DNA of 64,000 bases, taken from assembly GCA_021229015.1 (NCBI GenBank), contig CM037780.1, positions 63,793,323 through 63,857,322 on the forward strand, in the 5' to 3' direction. The notes under the pieces are model-generated. The model was not told the DNA's origin and did no database searches. It worked only from the letters and a program-made list of their open reading frames with translations. Of this stretch, positions 43,671 through 55,000 are shown piece by piece (the first letter of the stretch is position 1; every line of letters starts with the position of its first letter). Origin of the DNA: Solen grandis. Its lineage: Eukaryota > Mollusca > Bivalvia > Adapedonta > Solenidae. The translations under genes were made by a program, and so were the position numbers.

Positions 43671-46324
43671 GAAATCATACATCGAAACAGATATGTCCGT
43701 TTGTTTACTTGAGGGCAGATTTCAGCAATCGGAACAGACATTATATAACAACACACTGACACAGTTACGGGTCCACAAACACTGCGTGCTTTAAGCAAAC
43801 TAAAATCTAATTAGTGATTAGTGGTTGGCCTCTAACCCAGTTGCCATTACTGATTTTATTTGACAATAGCAGCAAAAAATTTTCCCAGATATATTTTTCA
43901 GACAGTATTACTTAAAAACCAAAAGGCATTAGCAGACTGTGAGAATGCTGAGCAAATGAAATTATGTCAATGTTATCTTGAAAAGAAGTATGGCAATGAA
44001 AAACGTACTTTTAACAACAATACTGTAGTATGTAGACAGAGTGATATGACATTTTGGCAATAATAACCACACAATTATGCTGATAGTTTGTAATTAGCGT
44101 CATGTTTAAACTACAGGCATAGTTTAGTTCTCTAATTACTCTAAAGTGACTTCATTATTGTTCTAAGTGCTGATTTAGAGCCTAGTTAGTCACCATCGGC
44201 GAATTTATACAACTACCGGGTACTGTCACAAATAAGCTAAATTATAGGTTTTAGTGCGCGTTAGTATGATTTTACAATGTCAACATAACCCAGTAAAATC
44301 CTGTGATTTTTTAAATTTTTGGTGAAAACTAGAACTATTCCAATACCTTCTGGTAGAATATGTTTCTGTATTATAGACCAACACGTTTAGTATCTCTTGC
44401 TGACAAAGGCTTGTATTTCCGTGTCACATCAGGTCTGCATGCAATGGACATTACTTGAACGAGCAGCAGCGCCAATGAATCAAATCTGGCTACTGCAATT
44501 CTTATTGACAAATGAACCAGTGAAACAATATTTGAAGAAAAAAAAACTATCTAGACATGGCTCATTTTAACAGGACCGTATTACTATATGGGGATTATTT
44601 CTTTGGCTCCTGTTTTATTGCCAATACACGTGGACAAGGCTACAATTACTACACTCAAAAACCTGGGACGAAGGCCAGAGAATCACTAATACTGACATAC
44701 TTCATTCCAAACAGATTCTACTGGCACGCCGCGGTTACTTTTACTATTCAGATGTTAAGAGTGGACATTCAATAGGTGTTTAAACTTTTCAACCCGAAAG
44801 TTGTGGCCACATATCCTGATACGTTTTCAATTTAATTACATTCCTTCGTTAAATAGAAATTGTGCGGGCATCCTAACTTAGAGCTTCATTCAAATTCAAA
44901 GTACACCCTTAATATCATCTAATTTACTTGCCTTTGATTTCTTCTTCCTATTTCTATATTTGAAAAAGTATTTCGAAATAATTTAAAACAGGTTGTTTTT
45001 TTTATTTCTTAGTTGTCTGATTGAAAATAAGTCTAACAACTTATACCAATCCTAAGTGGGAAGGAACGGACTGTATTTTCTTCTTGGGAAGATCATGAAA
45101 GAATATTGACACAAAAAGGGATCGCACTCAAACAATTCGGACCCGGATTCCGTCGAACCGATTCTGTTATTACTTGGACAAATTAATGATGCATTTTCTT
45201 TATGAGATTAAATCATGTATCAGTTATATCATTATAGTGTTAAGTTGTACATACACTAAATTGAGGCACGGAAATGACTTTACTTCTAAAACATAATGAA
45301 AGGTGGTACAAGCACGCTTGAAAATGTGCCATCCATCAAAAAAATTAGTGTCATTAAGGTTACTAAAGAAGCCACAAACTTGATAACCGGTATAAATAAG
45401 ACAGTTGTGAATATAATCGTAAACACTTCATAATGTTAATATCTTATGCAAGCAATCAAAACATGGAAATATATTTGGATTTTCGCCACAGGGGCCAAAA
45501 TATGACAAAAATAGTAAAATATTCCACAGTTCGGGATATACTGTTTCACCCAGAACAATGTTATCAGAGACACGAGAGAAAACCCCTTTCAGATACCGGA
45601 GGACAGATCTAATCAAGTTGTTCGTGTTCATTTTATTTCACCCACACGGGTAGCCTCTGGAGTCACCGCGATAGTATCTATTCAGCCGGTGTCAGAGCAT
45701 TCCTTCATCAACATTGCGAGGGCGGTCCTCTAGGAGATCGCCAGTTAATATCGAGATACATGTTTGTTGATCAAAAAGTTAAATGAAAGACACGAAAAGA
45801 AAGTATATGTCACTATCAATGGCAAAACTGATCAGAACGTCGCAGCTGGGGGTTCTAAACGCAAGAAGTTCAGTTGCCGATTTTGAAATCCCATGGTTAA
45901 CTGCAATCCGTTCCTTTTGTATAATGTAGATGTGTAGTCTCGTTATATAATGAGTTCATTGAAGATTTTGATTTGGACTTGATTAAGTCAATGCCTTACT
46001 TTAGTGTTTCATGTCAAGTCAGTGAGCATGTAAGTATCGAATGTTCAACAAAACACAGTTTTTCAATACCGTGTCAGTATTGGAGGCAATCTTAAGTGAT
46101 GCTTAAAAAGCAGAAGCCCGGTCAAAAGTGATCCATATAGTCACAACACTGGCATTTGATGTTGCCTTTACTAGAAGTATCCGAATATAGGTGTAAATTC
46201 AGACTGGACGTTCCGGAATCAAGACTTGGATTGAGACTCATTTCATTTCGATCATGTAGTAGATCTTCTGCAATATGGCATAACTGTATTCATTTTCCGA
46301 AGCTATATCTAAAATGTCTGAAAT
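43671..46324. other. Mostly unassigned sequence up to the assembly gap
   Basis: Holds the possible exon at 43899-44063. The GC-richer piece around 45540-45750 and open stretches at 44557-44775 and 45428-45631 show nothing recognisable. Confidence 0.35.
43899..44063 (+). CDS. Possible terminal exon, unidentified
   Basis: An acceptor-like ATATATTTTTCAG ends at 43898. The frame then reads TVLLKNQKALADCENAEQMK, LCQCYLEKKYGNEKRTFNNN, TVVCRQSDMTFWQ and stops at TAA. The charged, Cys-containing composition looks more like protein than the Ile/Phe-rich chance frames around it. No domain recognised and no partner exon found; could equally be an old pseudogene or chance. Confidence 0.25.
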   Translation, partial: QTVLLKNQKALADCENAEQMKLCQCYLEKKYGNEKRTFNNNTVVCRQSDMTFWQ

Positions 46325-46424
46325 NNNNNNNNNNNNNNNNNNNNNNNNNNNNNNNNNNNNNNNNNNNNNNNNNNNNNNNNNNNNNNNNNNNNNNNNNNNN
46401 NNNNNNNNNNNNNNNNNNNNNNNN
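46325..46424. other. Assembly gap, 100 N
   Basis: Exactly 100 N, the conventional placeholder for a gap of unknown size. The right side starts within a few bases of a family-A repeat end, a likely cause of the break. Confidence 0.99.
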
Positions 46425-46433
46425 ATATTTTTT

Positions 46434-46975
46434 AGCTCACCTGAGCACTTGTGATCGTGCGCAGTGTGTTGTCAACAATTTGGCTTGTTAACACTCTAGA
46501 GGCCATATTTTTAGGCCAATCTTCATGAAACTTGGTCAGAATGTTTGCCACTATAAAATCTTGGACAAGTTCGAAATTGGGTCATGTGGGGTCAAAAAGT
46601 AGGTCACAAGGTCAAATCTTAGAAAAACCTTGTTAACACTCTAGAGGCCACATTTTTGGCCTTATCTTCAAGAAACTTGGTCAGAATGTTTGTTTCCATA
46701 AAATCTTGGACAAGTTCGAATTTGGGTCATGTGGAGTCAAAAAGTAGGTCATGAGGTCAAATCTTAAGAAAACCTTGTTAACACTCTAGAGGTCACTTTT
46801 TTGGCCATATCTTCAAGAAACTTGGTGGGAATGTCTGTTTCTATAATATCTTGGACAAGTTAGAAGTTAGGTCATGTGGGGTCAAAAAGTAGGTCCATAT
46901 GAAAAATCCAACATATTTTGCTCATTTATAATCAGGTGAGCGATTCAGGGCCATCATGGCCCTCTTGTTTTAGAA
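46434..46975 (+). mobile_element. Bivalve interspersed repeat, family A, copy 2
   Basis: Starts TAGCTCACCTGAGCACTTGT and ends AATCAGGTGAGCGATTCAGG then GCCATCATGGCCCTCTTGTT. Three internal blocks of about 150 bp share GTTAACACTCTAGAGGCCAC, GAAACTTGGTCAGAATGTTT, AATCTTGGACAAGTTCGAA and GGGTCAAAAAGTAGGTCA. Confidence 0.8.
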
Positions 46976-47395
46976 TTGATAGACTTAAATCTGAAGTGAT
47001 GCATGCTGCAAGGAATATTTGTTTTGTAACGTGATTATGACGTCATGCATATTGAAGCAAGAATTATTTTAAAAATAATCATATAAAATTGCCAATTGAT
47101 CAACAAACTTTCCATTATGGCCCATAAGGTCTGGAGTTATGTCTCATGACTAATTAAAAAAAAAAATCAGATTTCACTGTGTACATTCTAGCATCTTCAT
47201 TTCTTAATCAGTCTTCCTCAACTCCATGACGATATTAACAGTCATAATCTCTCGGCTATGTTCGATTATTGCTCATATCGGCCAATTCAGTCAGGAGTTA
47301 CGGCCCATGTACACAGGAAAATACTTGGAACATTTTTTTTTTGTAAGAAACCACAAGACCTGGAGTTCAGATATTTGGTGTGTAACATAACCTAG
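46976..47395. mobile_element. Degenerate family-C-like sequence between two family-A copies
   Basis: TTTCACTGTGTACATTCTAG, CATCTTCATTTCTTAATCAG and CTCCATGACGATATTAACAG parallel the interior of the family-C copy (TTTGTTTACATCCTAGCATC ... CTTCATGACAATGTTAATGG near 50405-50475). Confidence 0.45.
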
Positions 47396-47987
47396 TGAAA
47401 CTCCCCCAAATTTGGTCAGAATGTTTTTCTCGATAAAACTTGGACAAGTTCGAATTTGGGACATATGGAGTCAAAAAGTAGGTCAAGAGGTCAAATCTTA
47501 GAAAAACCTTGTTAACACTCTAGAGGCCACATTTTTGGCCCAATCTTCATGAAACTTGGTCAGAATGTTTGTTTCCATAAAATCTTGGACAAGTTCGAAT
47601 TTGGGTCATGCGGGGTCAAAAAGTAGGTCATGAGGTCAAATCTTAGAAAAACTTGTTAACCTCTAGAGGACATTTTTGCCCAATCTTTATGAAACTTGGT
47701 CGGAATGTCTGTTTCCATAAAATCTTGGTCAAGCTCGAAAGTGGGTCATGTGATGTCAAAAAGTAGGTCATGAGGTCAAATCTTAGAAAAACCTTGTTAA
47801 CACTCTAGAGGCCACATTTTTTGCCCAATCTTTATGAAACTTGATCGGAATGTCTGTTTCCATAAATCTTGGTCAAGCTCGAAAGTGGGTCATGTGATGT
47901 CAAAAAGTAGGTCAATATGAAAAATCCACATATGTTGCTCATTTATAATCAGGTGAGCGATTCAGGGCCATCATGGCCCTCTTGTTT
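47396..47987 (+). mobile_element. Bivalve interspersed repeat, family A, copy 3 (5' truncated)
   Basis: About four blocks of about 145 bp with the same motifs as copy 2, ending AATCAGGTGAGCGATTCAGG and GGCCCTCTTGTT at 47987, followed by (TTTA)n. The left inverted end is missing, so it was truncated or arose by internal duplication of copy 2. Confidence 0.75.
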
Positions 47988-49534
47988 ATTTATTTATTTA
48001 TTTCAGCTTTAACTTCATTTTTTAAACATGTCAAAATCATTGAAATTCAAAGATTCTAAAAGTTAATGATTGACTAACGTATTAAAGCTTCTAATGATTA
48101 AGCTTCAGCATGTCATATATTTTCAATCCCTTTGAGACAAGCAAACGGAAAGCCGTTTCGTTTGTAATTTCAACAAACGGCCTTCTACTTATTATTATTA
48201 CTTGCAGTAATTGTTCTGGAGTTATTGCCCTCTGTGTTACCCATGTACAATTTTGGCGTCTGACGAGCTTAAAGTGCTAAGACTTGCGTTTTTTCTGTTT
48301 TTATTTTTCGAGGCCTTACTTGTAAATGGATAATAGATGTACTTAGAATTTAGGGTAGTCATCAAAGTGAATTGGTCATTATCCCTTCTCCAGTGGCCCC
48401 AATAAAGCAAGCAATTGCCCAATGAAGAATTGCAGAAACATTGGTCTTAATTATCGAAGCCAACTATTGATTTCAGGTTCAACACATCGGGATATCTAAA
48501 GGACAAAACTTGCACATTGCACTATAGTAGATTAAACGCGTCCTTTATATAGTTATTGCTAATGACAGGGTGACGACGAACAGTCTACTTTTGGTAAACC
48601 GAGAGCTGGTTTTTACACGAAATACTCTTTTAATCGCAAGGCTTGGAAAAAGAGAATGTTTCCCATCTTTGGATCTTTTTTCTTTTCTTTTTCTTTTCTT
48701 GTCGCGCATGAACTAGTAATTCTCTCGAATTAGACAAGATTCTTATAAAATCGCTTCTCAAAATAATTATAACACCTGTACTGTTTATTGATTCATTAAA
48801 GTAATGGTTTAAAATATTGTTTTTCTTTTAAGAACTAAAATGTCACGTGTTGGCGAGAAGACGCTTCTTGAAAAGTAGACTCACGGTATTTTCTTCGGTG
48901 AAGACCGGTGTCCTCCATCATTTATATCAGATACACTTACTTATTTCCCAGAATGCGTAATGGCATAGTTTCCTTATAAAGTGTGCTGTTGGTATTTTAG
49001 CTCTATTGATTAGGCACACATGCCAGGAAAACTGATAAAGATGTATTGATGTTTTATAATGGCCGCAATATAAGATATATTTCTCATCTTTAAGTGTCTT
49101 TAATTAACTTCCCTACTAGGTACAATTATCGTGCAAATTGCGTATGTACCTTTATATCTCTAAAATTAAAATTCTATGATAGACATATCGAACGAGGAAA
49201 ATTTACTTCTATATAAACAGGGGTACATGTTTACACGATTGTGTATTTACGGCTGGTGTATCTAAAGAACTGCGTATTCTTGATTTCCATTCGGGACTTA
49301 TTTCGTGGATTGTTTTATAAATGAATATCAATTTCGAAAAAAATCATTCTTTAGTAAACCTCCTGTTTTCTAGAACATAAATATAAATACATGTGCCCAA
49401 AATTGTCTAAAACAAAAATTCAACTAAATAAGATATTAACGATTATTAAAATGATTATTTACAGTAACGTAAGGTATAAGCTGGTCAAGTAAGGAATAAG
49501 TAGGTCAATATTTGTCACATTAATAGGTACGAAT
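47988..49534. other. No gene recognised
   Basis: AT-rich unique sequence after a short (ATTT)n tract. Open frames are short and unremarkable. Confidence 0.45.
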
Positions 49535-50213
49535 TGCTCAAGGTGAGCTATTGTGATAACCCTCCGTCCGTCGTCTATCGTCAACAGTTGCTTGAAACGA
49601 TATCTTCTCTGAAACCACTGGACAGAATTTAATTAAACTTGGCAGGGACGATCCTTGAGTGAACCTTCACAAAAGTTGCTGAAATAAACTTGATCCATGT
49701 AGAACTCTGGTTGCCATGGCAACGGAAAGAAAAAAATATGAAAACCTTAAAAACATCTCCTTCAAACTACCGGCCAGATTTCAAAATGTTTTAGTACATG
49801 TTCCATAGATAACCCTCTACCACGATTGCTAAAATTATTCCAATCCGTAAAAAACATGGCCGCCAGGGCCGAGGATATTTTTGCCCTAAATGTATATAGT
49901 GAGAACTTTAAAATACTTCTGCTCCAAAATTCTGGCCAGATTTTAAAATGTTTTGGCACAGATATTCTGTGTGTGTAACCCTCTACCAAAATGGCTAAAA
50001 TTATTACGATCCGAAAAAACACATGGCCGCCAGGGGCGGGGCTTATTTGCCTTATACATGTATGTATAGAGGCCTGTTCTCAAAAACTGCAGGCCAAATT
50101 TCAAATTTTTTTTTGCACAGGTGTTCCTTGGGTATCTCTTTACTAATGTTGCTAAAATAAACATAATTCATGTAGAACTTAGGTTGCAATGGCAATAAAA
50201 TGAATATTACCAG

Positions 50214-50246
<33 letters not shown>

Positions 50247-50885
50247 TAAGAATTTAATTTTATTTAACAAAAAATATCACATCATTACCCTTCACCAAAA
50301 CTGATCAGCATATATATGATTCCTACAGAGTTCATTCCCTCCCCAGAACTTTTGAACTCCAGTTGATTCTTGTATACATGTACTTTCAAATCAACCTTAT
50401 TTCACTTTGTTTACATCCTAGCATCTTTGTTTTTTAAATACTCTTCTTCAAACTTCATGACAATGTTAATGGCAAAAAAAAACAACTTAGTTACAAAAAA
50501 AAAAAAGTTATGGCTGATATCAACATATTAAATCTGCAGTTCTAGTCTTTAAATTATAAAAGAAGTCCTATTTCACTCTGCCCCCAGAAAAGAAAAGTAA
50601 ACTTACACAAACCTGATGGTAATATTAAAGACTATTATCTTCCAAGGCTGACTTGGTATTGGACCACTATCTCCAATTATGGCCCTTGAAATATAAAAAA
50701 TGTCATATTTAACATTGTTTACATTCTGGCATCCACATTTACAAAGCATCCTTGATCAGATGTACATGGTGATAAAAAACAACGGATTATTAAGCCTTGT
50801 ATTGAAGTTGTTGTCCATAATACTAATGGTTGCCTTTTGAGCAGTGGTACTCTGGTGAGCGATAAAGGCATGGCCCTCTTGTTTC
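49535..50885 (+). mobile_element. Bivalve interspersed repeat, family C, long copy
   Basis: Starts GCTCAAGGTGAGCTATTGTG and ATAACCCTCCGTCCGTCGTC. Repeating blocks carry TGTAGAACTCTGGTTGCCAT, AAACATGGCCGCCAGGGCCG and CCAGATTTCAAAATGTTTT. Ends CTGGTGAGCGATAAAGGCAT with GGCCCTCTTGTT, the same 3' terminus as family A. Interrupted by (AT)n at 50213-50243. Confidence 0.7.
50213..50243 (+). repeat. (TA)n microsatellite
   Basis: About 15 TA units. Confidence 0.95.
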
Positions 50886-50949
50886 ATTTAAGTTCAACTC
50901 ACAACTACAGGAAAAGCTTGCTTCCTAACAGCCCAGTCAACAACATCCA

Positions 50950-51596
50950 ATATAATTGTTACGTAAGGGAGGCTTATTCACCGGAGGACGGTGTCAGGGC
51001 GTCTGAAAAAGCGCGGAATCCGTTGCCGTCATCCAATAAAGGGTATTTGACTATTAAAACGTCATCAACGGGCAAATCGGTCGACATCGATTTGGTCCAA
51101 TGTCATCATAAATGTCGTGACTGGTATCATATGGTAATCAGTGATGTATCCAGATTAAATCTGTATCATGATGATGGGTAGTCACGTGTCTATCGTCGTC
51201 GGGGAGAGCGCTTTGACGCTAGCGTCGTAATGGAACGTGATCGGTTCGGCTAGCGTGATGGTATGGAGCGTTGTAAACGTCAACCTTAGATCCCAGATAT
51301 TGTTATCAAAGGAAACTTTGAACGCAAGACGATGTATCGACGAGGTTCTGCGGCCTGAGCCCCTCCGACGTTTGCAACGCCAGCACAACCGCTATACGTT
51401 TCAACAGGACAACGCCCGTCTACACACACCTAGAGTTACTGTAGATTTTTTACAACAAAACGACTTTAATTTGCTCAACTTTGCATCGATATCACCCGAT
51501 CTCAACCCAGTTAAACACACGTGAGGCGAGTTGGGGCGTCGTATACGTCAACGTCAAATGGTTCTGCAAACGTTACGTGAGCTTTGCAATGCCTTA
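50950..51596 (+). pseudogene. Tc1/mariner-like transposase, broken, part 1
   Basis: In shifting plus-strand frames: GGLFTGGRCQGV, then a stretch ending DWYHMVISDVSRLNLYHDDG, a TAG at 51179-51181, SRVYRRRGERFDASVV, a shifted SASVMVW, then FQQDNARLHTPRVTVDFLQQ and ISPDLNPVKHT, a TGA, and GELGRRIRQRQMVLQTLREL. Order and motifs (SDxSRF, DNARxH, PDLNPxEH) are those of a Tc1-type DDE integrase core. At least two stops and several frameshifts make it dead. The C-terminal part continues at 54866 after a 3.3-kb insertion. Confidence 0.85.
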
Positions 51597-52020
51597 TGAA
51601 ATGACGTCGTTTTTGACGTCAAGACCGACGTTTTTGTGCGATTCAGGGTGTGTGCAAACAAACCATCGTTTCTTTCTTGTTTCGATTCATATAGGAATAA
51701 ATTTATTGTTACCTCAAAGAGGATGAATTTGCATTTCCAAGGATATAAATTTCATACGTTGTTTTTTACTCAATTTCCCGTAATTCGAATTTAATCCGGA
51801 AAATTAGCACGGAAAAATATACTCATAATTTTCTTTTTTTATTTTTAGGAAAAATTACCCGACAAATTTTTATTAAACCTTAATTTTGAATAACATAACC
51901 CTTAAATTAAACAATAATAAAATTTAAAGAAAATCTATCGGGCAGTTTTTTCATAAATTATAAATGATTCACTTCGGTCGCGACTTCGGACGCTTAATCA
52001 CGACGTCAAAACGGACGTTT

Positions 52021-53418
52021 TGTGACTTTTATAGCCTACTCAAACAATTCATGTTTTGTTTAAAAGTTGAAATATTAATAAATATAATACCTTCATATAT
52101 TTCAAATAAAAGCAATATTCGAGAAATTGAAAGGAATTGTGTAGAAAATGTTAACACACAAATAATCATCAACGTTATAACTTCTATTATATAATCATTA
52201 TTGATATCAAGCAAAACGATAACAATAACAGTGATAATAATATTGATGGTCATAACAATTATGTTTCATCATTATAATAGTGATCAATCTATAATGACAT
52301 TATCACAATATGTAAACTAAAAAAAAATGAAATGAAAAAAGTTATTTACTCTTTGACAAAGCTACTTTGTTAAAGGTAAAATAACATAGGTGAAATATTG
52401 ATATAAATCACCAAAGTCTGTTTCACAAAGCCAACAACATCTGTACAACTATGGATATGATCGACAAACATGGCCATTATTACAATTTATAGCTGTTATT
52501 TGTTGAGGAAGACCATCAGACATACAAATATCGTAATATTCGAAGAGCCACCGACGCACCGCAGATCCCTTTATATATGGGTTTCGAACTAATGTAGTGT
52601 TTAAGAGAGTCTGCGTTTATAGCTTTATTGTCAGCCTAATGCCGTATTATCATGATTTATTTGCTTTCGACATGAAGATTATGTTTGAAAATTTCTCTAA
52701 AGTCAATACTGACTTTGATGATTAATTTCCTGTTTGTACTCTTGGAGACAGTCGCTTCAGTAATACTGAGTTTTATACAAAATCACAGTGTTCAGGACGT
52801 ATGTTATTTTTTTATCAAAATATATATTTTTTTAAATTCGCATATGTTATGTAAAAAAGTGCGTTGAATACAAAAATGAAATGTCATTTTTTTTTAAATA
52901 GCTAAATATAAATATCTTTTTAAAGAACTATACATAGAAGACACACATGCTTATAGTTCATTCATGGTAGTCCAATTTATCTGAATGAATGGTTAACTAT
53001 CCCCAGGTACTTAATTTTTACAGAAAAAGAGAAAAGAAATGGAAATGGATTCATTTTCAAACCTTTTTGATTTTTTTTACAGTAAATCCTTCAATGGATT
53101 TTCCCCATTTTCACGTAAATATTCTTTTATGGTTGCTTGATTAAATGTGTAGGATACCGAGTTCATCTATGAGCTTCTGAACACTTTCTATGGTAACTAC
53201 CAAATGCAAAACATGAAAAACAATGTTTGAAATCTGTAAAACATACTGTAATTCAGTTCAGATTAATAAACCAATTAAAAAGGAAATGTGATAGATACAA
53301 ACAGACGTCCTTTATTGGCGATACAACCCTTTAAACGTAGTTTATCCGAAAGTTAGAGTTATATAGGTTACACTTTACATTTCCAAAACATTGTAACGAT
53401 AATCTGTTGCATACGCCC
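52021..53418. other. Interior of the long-arm element, non-coding
   Basis: AT-rich, stop-rich sequence with no recognised protein or repeat. Confidence 0.5.
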
Positions 53419-53718
53419 TTAACCCTTTCCCTCATATAGACTCATTTTGACCCTTTCCCTCATATAGACTCATTTTGACCCTTTCCCTCATATAGACTCA
53501 TTTTGACGCCCTCAATAGGTATCACATAAAGCCTGATCTGCAGAAAACCACAGTAAAACCTTACCAAATTTAATTATAAAGTCCTCATTTCCAGACCACT
53601 GAGGAGCAGCGAACAGCATAAAACCTGATCAGCCTGCGAGTTACTCGCAGGCTGATCTGGTTTTATGCTGTTCGCATAGGTTTTTTTTCATGGTTTCCTC
53701 TATGAGGGAAAGGGTTAA
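53419..53718. mobile_element. piggyBac-like MITE with TTAA flanks and internal hairpin
   Basis: TTAA at 53419-53422 and 53715-53718 flank inverted ends CCCTTTCCCTCATA and TATGAGGGAAAGGG. The left end is tripled: CCCTTTCCCTCATATAGACT with CATTTTGA, 28 bp, three times. Inside, 53609-53640 and 53644-53675 form a 32-bp stem with one mismatch and a TTA loop (GCGAACAGCATAAAACC...). TTAA duplication and a CCC start are piggyBac hallmarks. No coding capacity. Confidence 0.8.
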
Positions 53719-53775
53719 AACAATAATTATAATTATAAATTTTATCTAAATTGTCTATATATTAATACACATAGA

Positions 53776-54235
53776 TAGTAGTGTTAGCAATTCTGATACA
53801 GTAGTGTAGTAGTATGTTTGTAGTTGATGATAGTTGTAGATGTAGTATGGTTGTCGTCTATAGAGAGTAGCAAAGTAGTAGATGTAATATGAAATTATCT
53901 AGTTTATAGTAGTAGTAGTGTAGTGTAGTAGCAATAGTAGATGTAGTAGTGTAATGTAGTAGTAAATTGTAGTAGTAGTAATGATAGCATTAAAGTAAAG
54001 TAGTAGTGGTAGTGTAGTATTGGTAGAAGTGAGTAGTAGAAGTATTGTTTACTTGTAAGTGTATTAGTAATGATGTATATTGAATGTGTAGTAGTTTGTA
54101 GTGGTAAGTAAGAAAGTAAGATAGTAGTAGTAGTAATGTAGTAGTAATCTGTTATGTTTAGTTTGTAGTTTACATTTATATAAGCAGAGTGGTAATGTGT
54201 AGTATTGGTAGAAGGAGTAGTAGAGTTTGTTTATC
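53776..54235 (+). repeat. Degenerate (TAG)n tract
   Basis: About 460 bp rich in TAGTAGTAG and GTAGTGTAGTA motifs, interrupted throughout. Plus-strand frames are saturated with TAG stops. Confidence 0.85.
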
Positions 54236-54865
54236 TTTCATAACTTTACTCTACTCTAAACGTTAATTTAAAAAAATAAAATAAATACAGGGTATGTTTT
54301 CTTAAGTTATTTTTTCTTATGATTTCTTTTTTTTTTCAGAAAAATTAACGTAGGAAATTTACATAATTTGAAAAACTAATTCATCTTTGTTAATTTGACC
54401 GGATAATCATAAAAGGAAGAGGAAAAAATAAAAAACGATCATCTTGGCGTCTTGATGTCAGTGATCGGCCAAGCTTGCGACCATAGTGTAACTTAATTAT
54501 AATTAATGAAAAAACGGCCCGATAGATTTCTTTGAATTTCATAACTACTTTATTTAAGGGCTGTGCTAAACAATTCACATTTTTAATAAAAATCTATTGG
54601 GTAATTTTTCCTAAAAGTAAAAATGACAATTAGGATTATATTTTTCCCATGCTAGTTTTCCAGATTAAACCCGAATTATGGGAAATTGAGTAAAAACTAA
54701 CGTACGAAATTTACATCCTCGGAAAGGCAAATCCATCCTCTTTAATTTTACAAGTAATTAATTTCCATATAAATCGAAACAAGAAAGAAACAACGATTTG
54801 TTTGCACACAACCTAAATCACACAAAAACATCAGTTTTGACGGCGAAAACAACGTCATTTCAAAG

Positions 54866-54995
54866 GTATGATTCCACCTTAAGGGAGAAATGGGATCAGG
54901 TACCCAACCGCGTCATAAGGCTTTTTTTGCCAGTCCAGGATTCGGGAATGTATCACAAAGAGGGGTGGACACACGTCTTACTAAAGTGCTCAGTA
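54866..54995 (+). pseudogene. Tc1/mariner-like transposase, broken, part 2 (C-terminus)
   Basis: TLREKWDQVPNRVIRLF, then a frame slip, and KEGWTH. This is the C-terminal pattern of Tc1-type transposases (REEW..IP...I..L, then GGHT) and picks up where part 1 stops before the 3.3-kb insertion. Confidence 0.75.
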
Positions 54996-55000
54996 AAACA

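Larger units (their letters stand above)
51597..54862. mobile_element. 3.3-kb element with long (about 420 bp) inverted arms, unclassified
   Basis: The left arm (51597 to about 52020) starts TGAAATGACGTCGTTTTTGA and the right arm (about 54437 to 54862), read in reverse complement, starts TGAAATGACGTTGTTTTCGC. Shared landmarks in order: GTGTGCAAACAAA, TTTCTTTCTTGTTTCGATT, AAAGAGGATG, TTTACTCAATTTCCC, GGAAAAATTACC, CTATCGGGC. Arms are roughly 85% alike by eye. The interior has no recognisable transposase, so it is non-autonomous. It sits inside the Tc1-like pseudogene. Long inverted arms are seen in Mutator-type and foldback elements; no clear target duplication was found. Confidence 0.75.

Noticed and set aside
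50837..51181. Intact 114-codon gene starting at 50837
   Set aside because: Its second half is the Tc1-like transposase remnant and its first half runs out of the neighbouring repeat; the ATG is fortuitous.
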